Under the pieces are notes generated by a model. It was not told where the DNA came from and made no database searches. It saw only the letters and a list, made by a program, of their open reading frames with translations. A DNA stretch of 47,277 nt. Origin: JAWVZB01 sp033722375. GTDB taxonomy: Bacteria > Actinomycetota > Nitriliruptoria > Nitriliruptorales > Nitriliruptoraceae. Every line of letters starts with the position of its first letter. Position 1 is the first letter of the stretch. The stretch covers positions 1 to 47,277 of the forward strand of contig JAWVZB010000008.1 of assembly GCA_033722375.1 (NCBI GenBank), written 5' to 3'. Of the stretch, positions 8,867 to 16,366 are shown piece after piece. The translations under genes and the position numbers were made by a program.

Positions 8867-10090
8867 CTGCTCGCCCTCGTTCGTGGGCACGTCCGCGTCC
8901 AGCGCGATCGCCTCGGGTGTCCGTTCCTTGATGCGCCATCCGACGAGCGCGGCCGCGAGGACCACGAACCCCGCCACCCGGTACACCGCCGCGATCGAGG
9001 TCTGGTCCGCGAGCAGGGCGAGCAGCGGCGAGCCCAGGCCCTCGGCCGCGATCAGCACCGCGATCATGGTCCCGGTGATCTGCGCCATCCGCTCCTGCGG
9101 GGCGAGCTTGAGGAACGTCAGCTGTGGGCCCATGGTCCACGCGACACCCGACCCCACCAGGAAGTTGGCGAGCACGAACCAGGCGGCCGAGCGTCCCAAC
9201 GCGGCGATCCCGAACGCCAGCGCCAGCCACGCCAGGTGTGTGAGCTGCACGGACGGCCTGCCCACGTGCCGGGTGCGGCCGAGCACCAGCATCGTCAGAG
9301 CCTGACCCGCTGGTGCAGCGGCGAACACGAGCGGGGTCCACGCACTGTCTCCCGCTACTCCGGCCGCCAGCGTCTCCGGCAGCGCCCCGACCAGGGCGGT
9401 GACGCCGACGAGAGGGGCCAGGAGGCGCAAGACCGGGTCTGACGCGATGTCGCGCCAGCCGGCGGTGATCGGGGGGCGTTCGCGGACGGTGGGTTCTGGC
9501 AGGGAGAGTCGGGCCAGGAGGATCGCGGCGAGCACGAAGCTGACCGAGTCGATCACGAGCGCGTTGCCGGCTCCGAGCGTGACGGCCAGCCCCGTGCCGG
9601 CGAGGTAGCCGATCACCTGGCTCGCCTGCTCCGTGGAGCCGATCAGCGCCAGCAGCGGCGGGCGATAGCGCTCGCCGATCCCTTCCGCGATCGCGCCGGA
9701 CCGCACCGACACCATCGCGGCTCGCAAGGCGCCGAGGAGCGCCGCCGCCACGAAGACCGGGATGGCGCCGCCGAACACGACCGGGATCAGCACGAAAGCT
9801 GCGCCAGCGAGGTGGAGGAACAGCAAGGCCCGTCCGCGGGGGATCCGGTCTAGCACGCTCCCCGCGAGCGCTCCAGATAACAGTGCTGGGACCGCACCGA
9901 CTGCGAACACCGCCGCCGAGCCGAGTACGAGCCCGGTCCGCTGGTAGGCGAGCATCAGCAGCGCGCCCTGCGCGACGTAGTCGCCGAGGAGCGAGACGCC
10001 GCTCGCGAGCCACAGCCGCAAGGCGATCGGATGACCGACGGTGAGCCGGTAGCCAGATCGTGCTGAGATGGCGCTCTCCTCGAGGGTCAT
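8834..10090 (-). CDS. MFS transporter
   Basis: The start is set at ATG 10090, preceded by a strong GGGGAGGG element. Longer frames would run into the gene at 10161. The 418-residue product has about 12 hydrophobic helices, MFS-like loops (LAGSVLDRIPRGR, LGRTRHVGR) and a short acidic C-terminal tail. The layout resembles MFS proteins of the enterobactin-exporter/macrolide-efflux-like group, though the substrate is unknown. It is divergent from the NYN gene (71-base gap) and converges on the HAD gene, overlapping it by 33 bases. Confidence 0.83.
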   Translation of the reverse strand: MTLEESAISARSGYRLTVGHPIALRLWLASGVSLLGDYVAQGALLMLAYQRTGLVLGSAAVFAVGAVPALLSGALAGSVLDRIPRGRALLFLHLAGAAFVLIPVVFGGAIPVFVAAALLGALRAAMVSVRSGAIAEGIGERYRPPLLALIGSTEQASQVIGYLAGTGLAVTLGAGNALVIDSVSFVLAAILLARLSLPEPTVRERPPITAGWRDIASDPVLRLLAPLVGVTALVGALPETLAAGVAGDSAWTPLVFAAAPAGQALTMLVLGRTRHVGRPSVQLTHLAWLALAFGIAALGRSAAWFVLANFLVGSGVAWTMGPQLTFLKLAPQERMAQITGTMIAVLIAAEGLGSPLLALLADQTSIAAVYRVAGFVVLAAALVGWRIKERTPEAIALDADVPTNEGEQSELDRQPQEV

Positions 10091-10160
10091 CGGGCCCTCC
10101 CCACCCATCTGGCAGGGGGGTCGTCGGGGAGCGTAGGGAGAAGCCGGTACGGTTCCACGC

Positions 10161-11240
10161 ATGGCTAACGACAACACCGAAGACCGACTTGCCCTCTTCA
10201 TCGACCACGAGAACGTGGCGATCGGCGCCCGCGACATCGGGTTCCGCTTCGAGGTGGCGCCGCTTGCGGACGCCCTCGCGGAGCGGGGCCGGCTCGTGGT
10301 GCGCCGCGCATACGCGGACTGGAACCTGTTCAGTCAGGACCGCCGCGACATGGTCGACAACAACATCGAGCTGATCGAGATCCCCCAGCGATCCGACTCG
10401 GTGCGGAAGAACGCGGCTGACATCCAGATGGCGGTGGACGCGATGGAGCTCGCGCTGACGCGCGACTTCGTGTCCACGTTCGTCATCGTTTCGGGGGACA
10501 GCGACTTCACGCCGCTCGTGAGCAAGCTGCGCGAGCTCAACAAGCGCGTGATCGGGGTGGGGCTCAAGGGTTCGACGTCCTCGATGCTGCCGCCCTCGTG
10601 CGACGAGTTCATCTTCTACGACCGCCTGGAGGGGGTGCGCACCAGCGGAGGCAAGAAGAAGTCCAAGGGCGGCGGTGGCCGCGGCAAGAAGAAGTCCAAG
10701 GAGAGCAAGCAGGACAAGTCCAGCCAGAAGCAGGATCTCGACGCGGCCAAGCGGTTCGTCACCAAGACCCTCGCCGGGCTCCAGTCGAGCGCGGCGGGCG
10801 CGATCCAGGCTTCCAACCTCAAGCGGGCGCTCCTGCGGAAGGACCCGACCTTCTCGGAACAGGACTACGGCTTCCGCGGGTTCCGTGAGTTCCTCCGTCA
10901 CCTCGAAAGCGACGGGTCGATCCGGCTGACCGAAGGCAGCGCCCCCGGAGACCCCGAGGTCGACTTCCCACAGAAGGGCCAGGACGAGGAGCAGGCCTTC
11001 AAGCTGCTGCGGGAAGTCGTGATCGAGCTCATGGACGAGCTCGGCGGCGACCCGCCCCTGTCCGGGCTCAAGGACCAGCTCCGCAAGCGTGAGCCGAACT
11101 TCAGCGAGAAGGATTTCGGCTACTCCGGCTTCCTCCAGTTCTGCAAGGCGGCGGTCACCAAGGACTTCGTCGAGATGGACTGGGAAGAGGAAGACGAGGA
11201 GTACTACCTCTACGTCGAGGAAGCCGACCAGGCCGCCTGA
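10161..11240 (+). CDS. NYN-domain nuclease with two C-terminal OST-HTH (LOTUS) domains
   Basis: Three parts are visible in 359 residues. Residues 8-155 are a NYN/PIN-like domain (LALFIDHENV, then AADIQMAVDAM, then VSGDSDFTPLV); the acidic residues expected to hold metal are Asp15, Asp87, Asp113 and Asp115. Residues 162-192 are a Lys/Gly/Ser-rich linker. Residues about 194-258 and 276-345 are two OST-HTH/LOTUS winged-helix repeats, recognisable by paired DPTFSEQDYGFRGF and EPNFSEKDFGYSGF motifs. NYN domains cut RNA, and LOTUS domains bind RNA, including G-quadruplex RNA, or helicases in eukaryotes. RNA decay or surveillance is the likely role. It appears monocistronic, and its RNA targets are unknown. 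Confidence 0.9.
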   Translation: MANDNTEDRLALFIDHENVAIGARDIGFRFEVAPLADALAERGRLVVRRAYADWNLFSQDRRDMVDNNIELIEIPQRSDSVRKNAADIQMAVDAMELALTRDFVSTFVIVSGDSDFTPLVSKLRELNKRVIGVGLKGSTSSMLPPSCDEFIFYDRLEGVRTSGGKKKSKGGGGRGKKKSKESKQDKSSQKQDLDAAKRFVTKTLAGLQSSAAGAIQASNLKRALLRKDPTFSEQDYGFRGFREFLRHLESDGSIRLTEGSAPGDPEVDFPQKGQDEEQAFKLLREVVIELMDELGGDPPLSGLKDQLRKREPNFSEKDFGYSGFLQFCKAAVTKDFVEMDWEEEDEEYYLYVEEADQAA

Positions 11241-11408
11241 CCGGTCCGGGTCGAGGTTCGATCGTGCTGCGGGGGAGCGGCGGATATCGCGCTGCATGAC
11301 CAAGCGTTCGACGTGGGGTGCTGGTCGGCCCACGGCAGGGGAGCCGTTGTGCCCTTCCCTCTTCCGGTTCGACGACGGACACTCGGGTCGTCCGAGACGG
11401 AGTACACG

Positions 11409-11585
11409 ATGGCCACGACCACCAGGTCGGCGGACCGGCGCTGGATCCCGGTCCAAGACGTGCTCGACGAGCTCGAGGAGTTCGAAACCGAACGGCTCGC
11501 AGGCATGTTGACGCGCTGGGTCGACGAACCTGCGTTCCTGCCGGTCACTCGTGGAGATGACGAGGAGCCGGTCGCGAACGGCTAG
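11409..11585 (+). CDS. Small protein of unknown function
   Basis: A 58-residue acidic protein starting at ATG 11409, about 9 bases after GACGGAG. An in-frame ATG at 11313 would add 32 residues of unlikely composition. The central part (VQDVLDELEEFETERLAGML) should form an amphipathic helix. No family was recognised. It lies between the NYN gene and the convergent alcohol dehydrogenase; its stop TAG and the dehydrogenase stop sit in a small inverted repeat (11581-11585 with 11591-11595). Confidence 0.5.
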   Translation: MATTTRSADRRWIPVQDVLDELEEFETERLAGMLTRWVDEPAFLPVTRGDDEEPVANG

Positions 11586-11590
11586 CGCGA

Positions 11591-12592
11591 CTAGCGAAGG
11601 TCGAGCACCGCCGCGCCCGCGAACCGGTCGTGGGCGAGATCGGCCAGTGCCTGCGGCGCCTCTTCGAACGGATATGGCGTCGCGGTGACCTCGATCCCGA
11701 TCCGCTCCGCGATCCGCAGGAACTCCTCACCGTCGGCCCGCGTGTTGGCCGTGACACTCCGCACTTGACGCTCCTGGAACAGATGTCGCTCGTAATCCAG
11801 TGACGGGATGTCGGTCAGGTGGATCCCGGCGATCGCGAGCGTTCCTCCCCGGTCCATCGCGGCGAGCGCGTCCGGCACGATGTCGCCGACCGGAGCGAAG
11901 AGGATGGCCGAATCGAGCGGTTCCGGCGGGCGCTCACCAGCACCGCCCGCCCAGGTCGCGCCGAGCTCGCGAGCGAGTTCCTGTCCTTCGTCGGAGCGTG
12001 TCACGACGTACAGCGCGGCTCCGGCGGCGATCGCCAGCTGGGCAGCCAGATGCGCCGAGCCACCGAAGCCGTAGATCCCGAGCTTCCCGCCTGGGGGAAG
12101 CTCCGACCGCTTCAGCGCGCGGTAGCCGATGATGCCGGCGCACAGGAGCGGTGCCGCGTGCAGGTCGTCGATCCCCGGGGGCAGCTCGTAGAGGTAAGCC
12201 TCCGGAACCACGATCGCCTCTGCGTAGCCGCCGTCGTGGGTCCAGCCCGTGAACTCGGGGTCGATGCAGAGGTTCTCGTCCCCCCGACGACAGAAGCGGC
12301 AGGTTCTGCACGTCGAACGGAGCCAGGGCACCCCCACTCGGGCTCCCAGCGCGAACCGTTCCGCCCCGTCCCCGCGGGCGACCACCTCGCCGACGACCTC
12401 GTGGCCGGGGATGACGCGATCGCGGCGGGGTGGCAGGTCACCCTCGACCACGTGCAGATCGGTGCGACACACCCCGCAGGTGCGGACCTCGAGCAGCACC
12501 TCGCCCGGCCCTGGGGCTGGGGTCTCCTCGTCGACGAGCTCGAGCGGTTCCTCGTCGATGGCTCGCGGCTCCTCGACGCGCCAACCGCGCAT
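11591..12592 (-). CDS. Zinc-dependent alcohol dehydrogenase family protein
   Basis: A 333-residue medium-chain dehydrogenase. The catalytic-zinc residues are in CGVCRTDLH (Cys42) and PGHE (His64). The structural zinc site is present as Cys95, Cys98, Cys101 and Cys109. A Rossmann motif GIYGFGGSAHLAAQLA lies near residue 170. The set of motifs resembles the AdhA/AdhP-like group oxidising primary alcohols or reducing aldehydes with NAD(P). It stands alone, convergent with the small gene at 11409. Confidence 0.87.
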   Translation of the reverse strand: MRGWRVEEPRAIDEEPLELVDEETPAPGPGEVLLEVRTCGVCRTDLHVVEGDLPPRRDRVIPGHEVVGEVVARGDGAERFALGARVGVPWLRSTCRTCRFCRRGDENLCIDPEFTGWTHDGGYAEAIVVPEAYLYELPPGIDDLHAAPLLCAGIIGYRALKRSELPPGGKLGIYGFGGSAHLAAQLAIAAGAALYVVTRSDEGQELARELGATWAGGAGERPPEPLDSAILFAPVGDIVPDALAAMDRGGTLAIAGIHLTDIPSLDYERHLFQERQVRSVTANTRADGEEFLRIAERIGIEVTATPYPFEEAPQALADLAHDRFAGAAVLDLR

Positions 12593-12612
12593 GTCGGCCC
12601 TCCCTGTGGCAC

Positions 12613-12870
12613 GTGCGAAAGCCTAAGTCAGGGTTCCGGGCGACCGCAGCCGGTCTGGTCGCGGCCAGCATCCCGCTGCGTCGCACGCTACTGCTCGGGC
12701 TCGGAACCGCGGGGCTGTTCGTCTACGTCCCCCGGATCGTGTTCACCTGGTTCGGGGACACGCTGGGACCCCCGGTGGCGCTATTCGTGACCGGGGTGAT
12801 CCTGATGTCGATCGCGCTCGCACTGACCCGGCTGCAACCCGGCCGCTGGAGCCGCGGTGGGCAGTCATGA
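12613..12870 (+). pseudogene. Probable C-terminal remnant of a membrane protein
   Basis: From GTG 12613 to the TGA at 12868-12870 the frame encodes about 85 residues with two hydrophobic helices (LLLGLGTAGLFVYVPRIV and LFVTGVILMSIALAL). No ribosome-binding site precedes the GTG, and the frame upstream runs through the antisense of the alcohol dehydrogenase, so the front of the gene may be missing. It resembles the end of DUF2157-like polytopic membrane proteins, but this is weak. Its stop overlaps the next start as ATGA, a sign that both once formed an operon. Confidence 0.4.
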
Positions 12871-13142
12871 AGGTCGACCGTCTCGCACTCGGGCTCGGTG
12901 GTGCAGCCGCCGTCACCGTCGGCACGGTGGTCGCGATCCTCGTGCTCGGCTACGTGCCGCTCGCCGAGTTCCCTCAGTTGTCGGAATCGCCAGCCGACAT
13001 CCCTGGCACGATCGCGTTCTCGACGTTCGATCGTGACCGGTCGTGTGTCATGACGGTTCCGGCCTCTGGTGGGACACCCGCCGAGGTGTACTGCCGCCCC
13101 TGCGGCCCCAAGACCGGACATGACTACCTGCAGGGCGCCTGA
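12867..13142 (+). CDS. Short anchored protein, possibly truncated
   Basis: A 91-residue product whose ATG overlaps the previous stop (ATGA). It has one N-terminal helix (residues about 8-30), then an extracytoplasmic segment with GTIAFSTFDRDRSC and VMTVPASGGTPAEVYC, like the first strands of a TolB-type beta-propeller repeat, then stops. TolB-like proteins are several times longer, so this may be the front of a truncated gene. It carries three cysteines in its last third. The exact identity is unknown. Confidence 0.4.
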   Translation: MKVDRLALGLGGAAAVTVGTVVAILVLGYVPLAEFPQLSESPADIPGTIAFSTFDRDRSCVMTVPASGGTPAEVYCRPCGPKTGHDYLQGA

Positions 13143-13467
13143 CCAGCCCAGCCGGCGCCGCGTCTCGGTGAAGAGCGCCGCCGCCTCGGAGCGCGTTTGG
13201 GGCTCACGCCATCCGGCCATCGACGAACCAGCTGATGTCGCTCCACGAGGAGGAACTCGCGTCCGTCATGGCCATCCTTGCGATGGCTGGGCAAACTTCG
13301 AGGGGTCACCAAACGCCTTCGACGAGCCATGTGGGAAGTCCTTCCTGAGCGCCGAGCCACTCAGTTGCGTGCCCTTCCCCATGTGGCCCGGACCCCGCAC
13401 TGATGAAGGGACGTTCACCCGCGCCCCGCTCGCCGATGCGGCCGCGACGCGGCAGTTGAAGGCCGAC

Positions 13468-13501
13468 TGACGGAAACCGTCGCATGCGACGGTTTCTGAC
13501 A
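13468..13501. repeat. 34-base palindromic repeat, copy 1
   Basis: Bases 13473-13496 are a perfect 24-base palindrome running from GAAACCGTCG to CGACGGTTTC. With flanking TGACG and TGACA the unit is 34 bases and could fold into a long hairpin. A second copy with the same ends but a different centre lies 72 bases downstream. Conserved arms with a variable centre suggest a REP-like palindromic element rather than a gene. Confidence 0.7.
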
Positions 13502-13539
13502 TGAGAACGTCGCCATCGGCATCCGTAGCCGCCGTGTGA

Positions 13540-13573
13540 TGACGGAGACCGTCATACCCGACGGTTTCTGTCA
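13540..13573. repeat. 34-base palindromic repeat, copy 2
   Basis: This copy shares TGACGGAGACCGTC and GACGGTTTCTGTCA arms with the first, differing by one base in each arm, while the six central bases are ATACCC instead of GCATGC. As RNA it forms a 14-pair stem (two G-U pairs) with a six-base loop. A 38-base unrelated segment separates the two copies. Confidence 0.7.
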
Positions 13574-13713
13574 GGCAAGGCCGAACGGGACTTCTTGCAT
13601 GCTCCAACGATCGCGGGCTAACGCCGGAACTGCCGTGTCGAAACGCGCTGGTCGAAGCGCGAAGTGCCGGGCTCACTGCCCTTCTCTCGCTCCGCGGCGG
13701 ACCACCCCCATAT

Positions 13714-13746
13714 TGCATCGTGATGCACGACATCATGATGCATGAC
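13714..13746 (+). promoter_or_regulatory. Likely autoregulatory operator of the toxin-antitoxin pair
   Basis: Just upstream of the antitoxin start are TGCATC and GATGCA arms (13714-13719 and 13722-13727), the perfect palindrome CATCATGATG (13731-13740), and an 11-base direct repeat TGATGCAyGAC at 13721-13731 and 13736-13746. RHH antitoxins usually bind such short repeated palindromes and repress their own operon. The stretch is clearly more AT-rich than its surroundings, as expected for a promoter. Confidence 0.55.
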
Positions 13747-13758
13747 GAGGAGGATGCG

Positions 13759-13968
13759 ATGACCAAAGGATTCACCGTACGGCTCGACGACGAACAGGCC
13801 GAAGAGCTCGAGGCCGTGGCGAAGGTTGACGGGGTGTCGGTGGCCGAGGAGATCCGCCAGGCGATCTCTGCCCGCATCGACGAGCGCCGTAACGACGCCG
13901 AGTTCCGCAAGCGCCTCAAGCAATCGATCGAGGACAACAAGCGGATCCTGGAACGTCTGGCCCAGTAG
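13759..13968 (+). CDS. RHH (CopG/Arc-type) antitoxin
   Basis: The start is ATG 13759, preceded by GACGAGGAGG; the frame is open further up but the ribosome site supports this start. The 69-residue protein begins with the ribbon strand FTVRLDDEQAEELEAVAK followed by VSVAEEIRQAISARI, the two helices of a ribbon-helix-helix domain, and ends in a highly charged helix that should wrap and block the toxin. The Doc gene begins directly after its stop codon. It is expected to neutralise the toxin and to repress the operon at the repeats upstream. Confidence 0.85.
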   Translation: MTKGFTVRLDDEQAEELEAVAKVDGVSVAEEIRQAISARIDERRNDAEFRKRLKQSIEDNKRILERLAQ

Positions 13969-14370
13969 GTGGACTGGCAGTACCTCGACCTGGCCGACTT
14001 CCTGATGATCGCCGAAGCCGTCCTGGACATCGACGCCCACAAGCTCGCCGGCGCCGCGCGGCTGGATCTGGCCGAGTCTGCGCTGCATGCCCCTGCTGCG
14101 GAGTTCGGGGGTGTGGAGTTCTACACCGACCTCGCCGCCAAGACCGCTGTGCTTGCCTCGCGGATCATCCGCAACCACCCACTGCCTGACGGCAACAAGC
14201 GGGTCGGCTATCTGTGCACGCTCGAGTTCGTCGCCCGCAACGGGGGAAGCTGGACCAACCCGGCCGACGACCCCGAGGGCGACGAGACCGTGGCGATCAT
14301 AGAAGGCGTCGCAGCCGGCGAGGTCGACGAGGACCAACTACAGGACTGGATCGAACAGCCGCTCGCTTGA
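13969..14370 (+). CDS. Doc-type Fic-fold toxin
   Basis: This 133-residue protein has a GTG start immediately after the antitoxin stop (no gap). It carries the Fic/Doc core HPLPDGNKRVGY, where the histidine and the DGNKR phosphate loop bind nucleotide. Phage P1 Doc phosphorylates elongation factor EF-Tu and stops translation, and this short protein has the same size and motif. The N-terminal half (FLMIAEAVLDID, then DLAAKTAVLASRIIRNH) matches the helical Doc fold. Together with the RHH protein it forms a type II toxin-antitoxin module. P1 Doc is paired with Phd, so an RHH partner is a variant arrangement also seen in actinobacteria. Confidence 0.87.
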   Translation: MDWQYLDLADFLMIAEAVLDIDAHKLAGAARLDLAESALHAPAAEFGGVEFYTDLAAKTAVLASRIIRNHPLPDGNKRVGYLCTLEFVARNGGSWTNPADDPEGDETVAIIEGVAAGEVDEDQLQDWIEQPLA

Positions 14371-14383
14371 GCAGCCGCGACGA

Positions 14384-14399
14384 CGCTTCCGCGGAAGCG
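14384..14399 (+). terminator. Hairpin after the toxin gene
   Basis: CGCTTCCGCGGAAGCG is a perfect 16-base palindrome beginning 14 bases after the Doc stop codon: a six-pair stem with a CGCG tetraloop. There is no T-run, so it is a likely but unproven transcription end. Confidence 0.45.
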
Positions 14400-14659
14400 C
14401 CCACTACGGCAGTACGTGCCGATGCAGAAACGGACCCCGCAGCGATGTAATGGCCGAACTACCGCAGTCGGTTATCGGCGTCGGTGGCGATCGTCACCCC
14501 TGGGCGACAACCAAGGTTTCGTGCTTGTCAGCAGACACCGGAGATTAGGAGCGGGAGGTGGGATCGCCGAATCGGCTCGAAGATCCGCCGCGTACTTCGC
14601 GTGCGAGAGCGCGATCGCGTGCTTCGTTGGCATCTCGCGCCCCGACACCAGGGCGGCCG
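14400..14659. other. Non-coding or decayed stretch
   Basis: No gene was recognised between the toxin terminator and the YCII-domain remnant. Open frames here carry no known motif and no ribosome site. Confidence 0.4.
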
Positions 14660-14796
14660 CGATACCTGATCTCGTTCGACGACGGGTCGAGGGACCCGTC
14701 CTCGACGGGGACTTGCCTGCGGTGGACGAGGCTGCGCACGAGGTGGTCCAGGAAGCAAGGGACGCAGGTGTTTGGATCTACGGTGGTGGCGTCTAA
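14660..14796 (+). pseudogene. YCII/DGPF-domain protein remnant (frameshifted and truncated)
   Basis: Frame one (from 14660) reads RYLISFDDGS, the usual start of YCII/DGPF-domain proteins but with its ATG missing. The neighbouring frame then continues DGDLPAVDEAAHEVVQEARD followed by AGVWIYGGG, the matching next part of the same family, and ends at a TAA (14794-14796). A full family member is about 115 residues; here only about 45 remain with a frameshift near 14685-14705. The gene is dead unless frameshifted translation is used. Confidence 0.7.
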
Positions 14797-14817
14797 CGCG
14801 CATCCTGAGTCGGCGCC

Positions 14818-15144
14818 TCACCCCCGCGTGATCAGTTCCTCGAACCAGTCGGGCCGCTGGAGTAGCTCGTGGAACGCGAGGAGATCGTCGTAGGTGAACG
14901 GCGGGGCGTCTCCGTGGGACTCAGCACCTTGCAACGAGGGGTGGTGGCTGACGCGCGCCCCTCCAGCGATGAGGAACGTCGCGAGCTGAGAATCGACGTG
15001 GAACGAGGAACCCTCGTCGCAGGTCGGGCACGCGAACATCACCCGGGTCGTCCGCTCCTCCGAGCCGGGGAGCAGCACCATCGCTCCCGGGGCGACGTCG
15101 ATGGACCGCTGACATGTCGGACACCAGGTTCGGATCAGCGGCAT
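14818..15144 (-). CDS. Zinc-ribbon protein of unknown function
   Basis: A 108-residue protein with two CPTC knuckles (Cys8/Cys11 and Cys39/Cys42) that should bind one zinc ion. The middle has short strands; the C-terminal part (FTYDDLLAFHELLQRPDWFEEL) is helical and resembles the tails of small actinobacterial proteins of unknown role. It starts at ATG 15144, preceded by GAGGAGAACCGG. It is next to the AhpD-like gene but 125 bases apart. Function cannot be assigned. Confidence 0.65.
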   Translation of the reverse strand: MPLIRTWCPTCQRSIDVAPGAMVLLPGSEERTTRVMFACPTCDEGSSFHVDSQLATFLIAGGARVSHHPSLQGAESHGDAPPFTYDDLLAFHELLQRPDWFEELITRG

Positions 15145-15269
15145 GACCGGTTCTCCTCACGTCTCTCGGAAGCGTGCAACAGCTCCTGTTGGGTCAACAG
15201 GGTCGAACGGCACTGTCGGAGAGGGCGATAGGCAGTCGGCGGCAGCGTCTGCGTGGGATCGCAGTTGTG

Positions 15270-15620
15270 TCAGGCGGCCTGCTCGGCCTGGCTGAACTCA
15301 TCGAAGGCAGCCAGTGCCCGGGGAGCCCAGACCGAGGCGGGGCCGCCCGCCATCAAGAGTGCAACTGACAGCACCTCGACGACCTGCTCACGGGTCGCGC
15401 CCTTCTTGGCGGCCGCTTTGGCGTGATAGGCGACGCAGCCGTCGCAGTGGCCGGCGGTCGCGATCGCCAGCGCAACGAGTTCCTTGATCGCCCCGCTCAC
15501 GACCCCATCACTGACCGCGGCCTGGTGGAGCTGGTGGAAGCCGGCCCAGGCGTCCGGAGCTGCGCGCCGGAAATCGCGTGTCGGCTGACGAAGCTCGTCC
15601 ACGATCGCTTCGAACTGCAT
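15270..15620 (-). CDS. Carboxymuconolactone decarboxylase / AhpD-like family protein
   Basis: This 116-residue helical protein holds the AhpD signature GHCDGCVAYHAKAA, with redox cysteines Cys59 and Cys62 and His66. The full CxxC and the following histidine point to an alkylhydroperoxidase-like thiol reductase rather than a true muconolactone decarboxylase. Such proteins reduce peroxides with help from thioredoxin-like or lipoyl donors. ATG 15620 is preceded by GAGGACACAC. It stands alone. Confidence 0.87.
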   Translation of the reverse strand: MQFEAIVDELRQPTRDFRRAAPDAWAGFHQLHQAAVSDGVVSGAIKELVALAIATAGHCDGCVAYHAKAAAKKGATREQVVEVLSVALLMAGGPASVWAPRALAAFDEFSQAEQAA

Positions 15621-15753
15621 GTGTGTCCTCCGTGTGGTGACCTCGTAGGGAGCGTCTCGTCGGATCCCTCAGCCGGCTAGGGCAGGAGGACCTCAGTCCG
15701 GCGCGGGAAGTCCCGCCTGCTACTGCTTCTGTGGGACGACGTTCTGTCCGCCG

Positions 15754-16254
15754 TCAGCCGGCGGCGAACTCGATCGCCGGGTCGATCCGCGCGTCGACCG
15801 GCCCCACGATCGGCGCCACCGTGATGGTCGCGCCGTGGAGCAGATCGTGTGGGTCCAGACGCACGGACTCGCGTTGCAGCCCCGCTGCGAACGTGACCTT
15901 CGTGTGTCGGAAGACCTCGGGATCGATCAGCATCGGGAGATGCAGGAGCGAAGGCAGCGGCGGCACGGCACCGAGTTCGAACTCGGGGAGACGGGCGGCG
16001 ATCTCTGCTTCGGTCGCCAGTCGCGCCCCGCGATCGCCGAGGAGCCGACGCACAAGGTGCAGATCCAGCCGGCGGTAGCTCGGGATGACGGCCAGCGCGT
16101 GTCCGGAGTCGGTGTCGAGCACCAGCACCTTGAGCACCTCCAGCGGGGAGACCCCGAGCACCTCGGCCTCTTGCTGGGCGGTGGTCGCCGGCGGATGGGG
16201 GAGTACCTCGAAGCGCACCCCACGTCGCTCGAGATGATCGACCACCAGTGTCAT
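15754..16254 (-). CDS. YbaK/EbsC-family aminoacyl-tRNA deacylase
   Basis: A 166-residue YbaK/EbsC/ProX-like domain: VEVLPHPP-like start (VRFEVLPHPPATTAQ), core LKVLVLDTDSGHALAVIP with the conserved lysine, and GAVPPLPSLLHLPMLID near the substrate pocket. These proteins hydrolyse mischarged tRNAs, mainly Cys-tRNAPro. A stand-alone form is usual. Which aminoacyl-tRNA is the substrate cannot be told. ATG 16254 is preceded by GGCGGAGCG. It faces no operon partner. Confidence 0.82.
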   Translation of the reverse strand: MTLVVDHLERRGVRFEVLPHPPATTAQQEAEVLGVSPLEVLKVLVLDTDSGHALAVIPSYRRLDLHLVRRLLGDRGARLATEAEIAARLPEFELGAVPPLPSLLHLPMLIDPEVFRHTKVTFAAGLQRESVRLDPHDLLHGATITVAPIVGPVDARIDPAIEFAAG

Positions 16255-16366
16255 CGCTCCGCCTTCCCTCGTCTCTCCGACCGTCCCGCATGGGTGTCGT
16301 TCCCCCTAGGGCCGAAAGGCACGACCTCGGCGGGTCAGGGTCCCGTGGTTGGTGCCGGTCGCGGCG

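Larger units (their letters stand above)
13143..13713. other. Gene-poor stretch with a palindromic repeat pair
   Basis: No convincing gene was recognised over these 571 bases. Open frames exist on both strands but lack recognisable domains and start signals. The only clear structures are the two palindromic repeats at 13468-13501 and 13540-13573. It looks like intergenic or decayed sequence between the membrane remnants and the toxin-antitoxin pair. Confidence 0.5.

Noticed and set aside
8526..11456. Very long open frame on the minus strand across several genes
   Set aside because: It is Arg/Gly/Pro-rich, shows no domain, and is antisense to the better supported HAD and NYN genes. Such frames are common in GC-rich DNA.
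13468..13573. Two repeats with a 38-base spacer resembling a minimal CRISPR array
   Set aside because: Only two units, the unit is fully palindromic, its centre varies, and no cas genes are present. A palindromic element explains it better.
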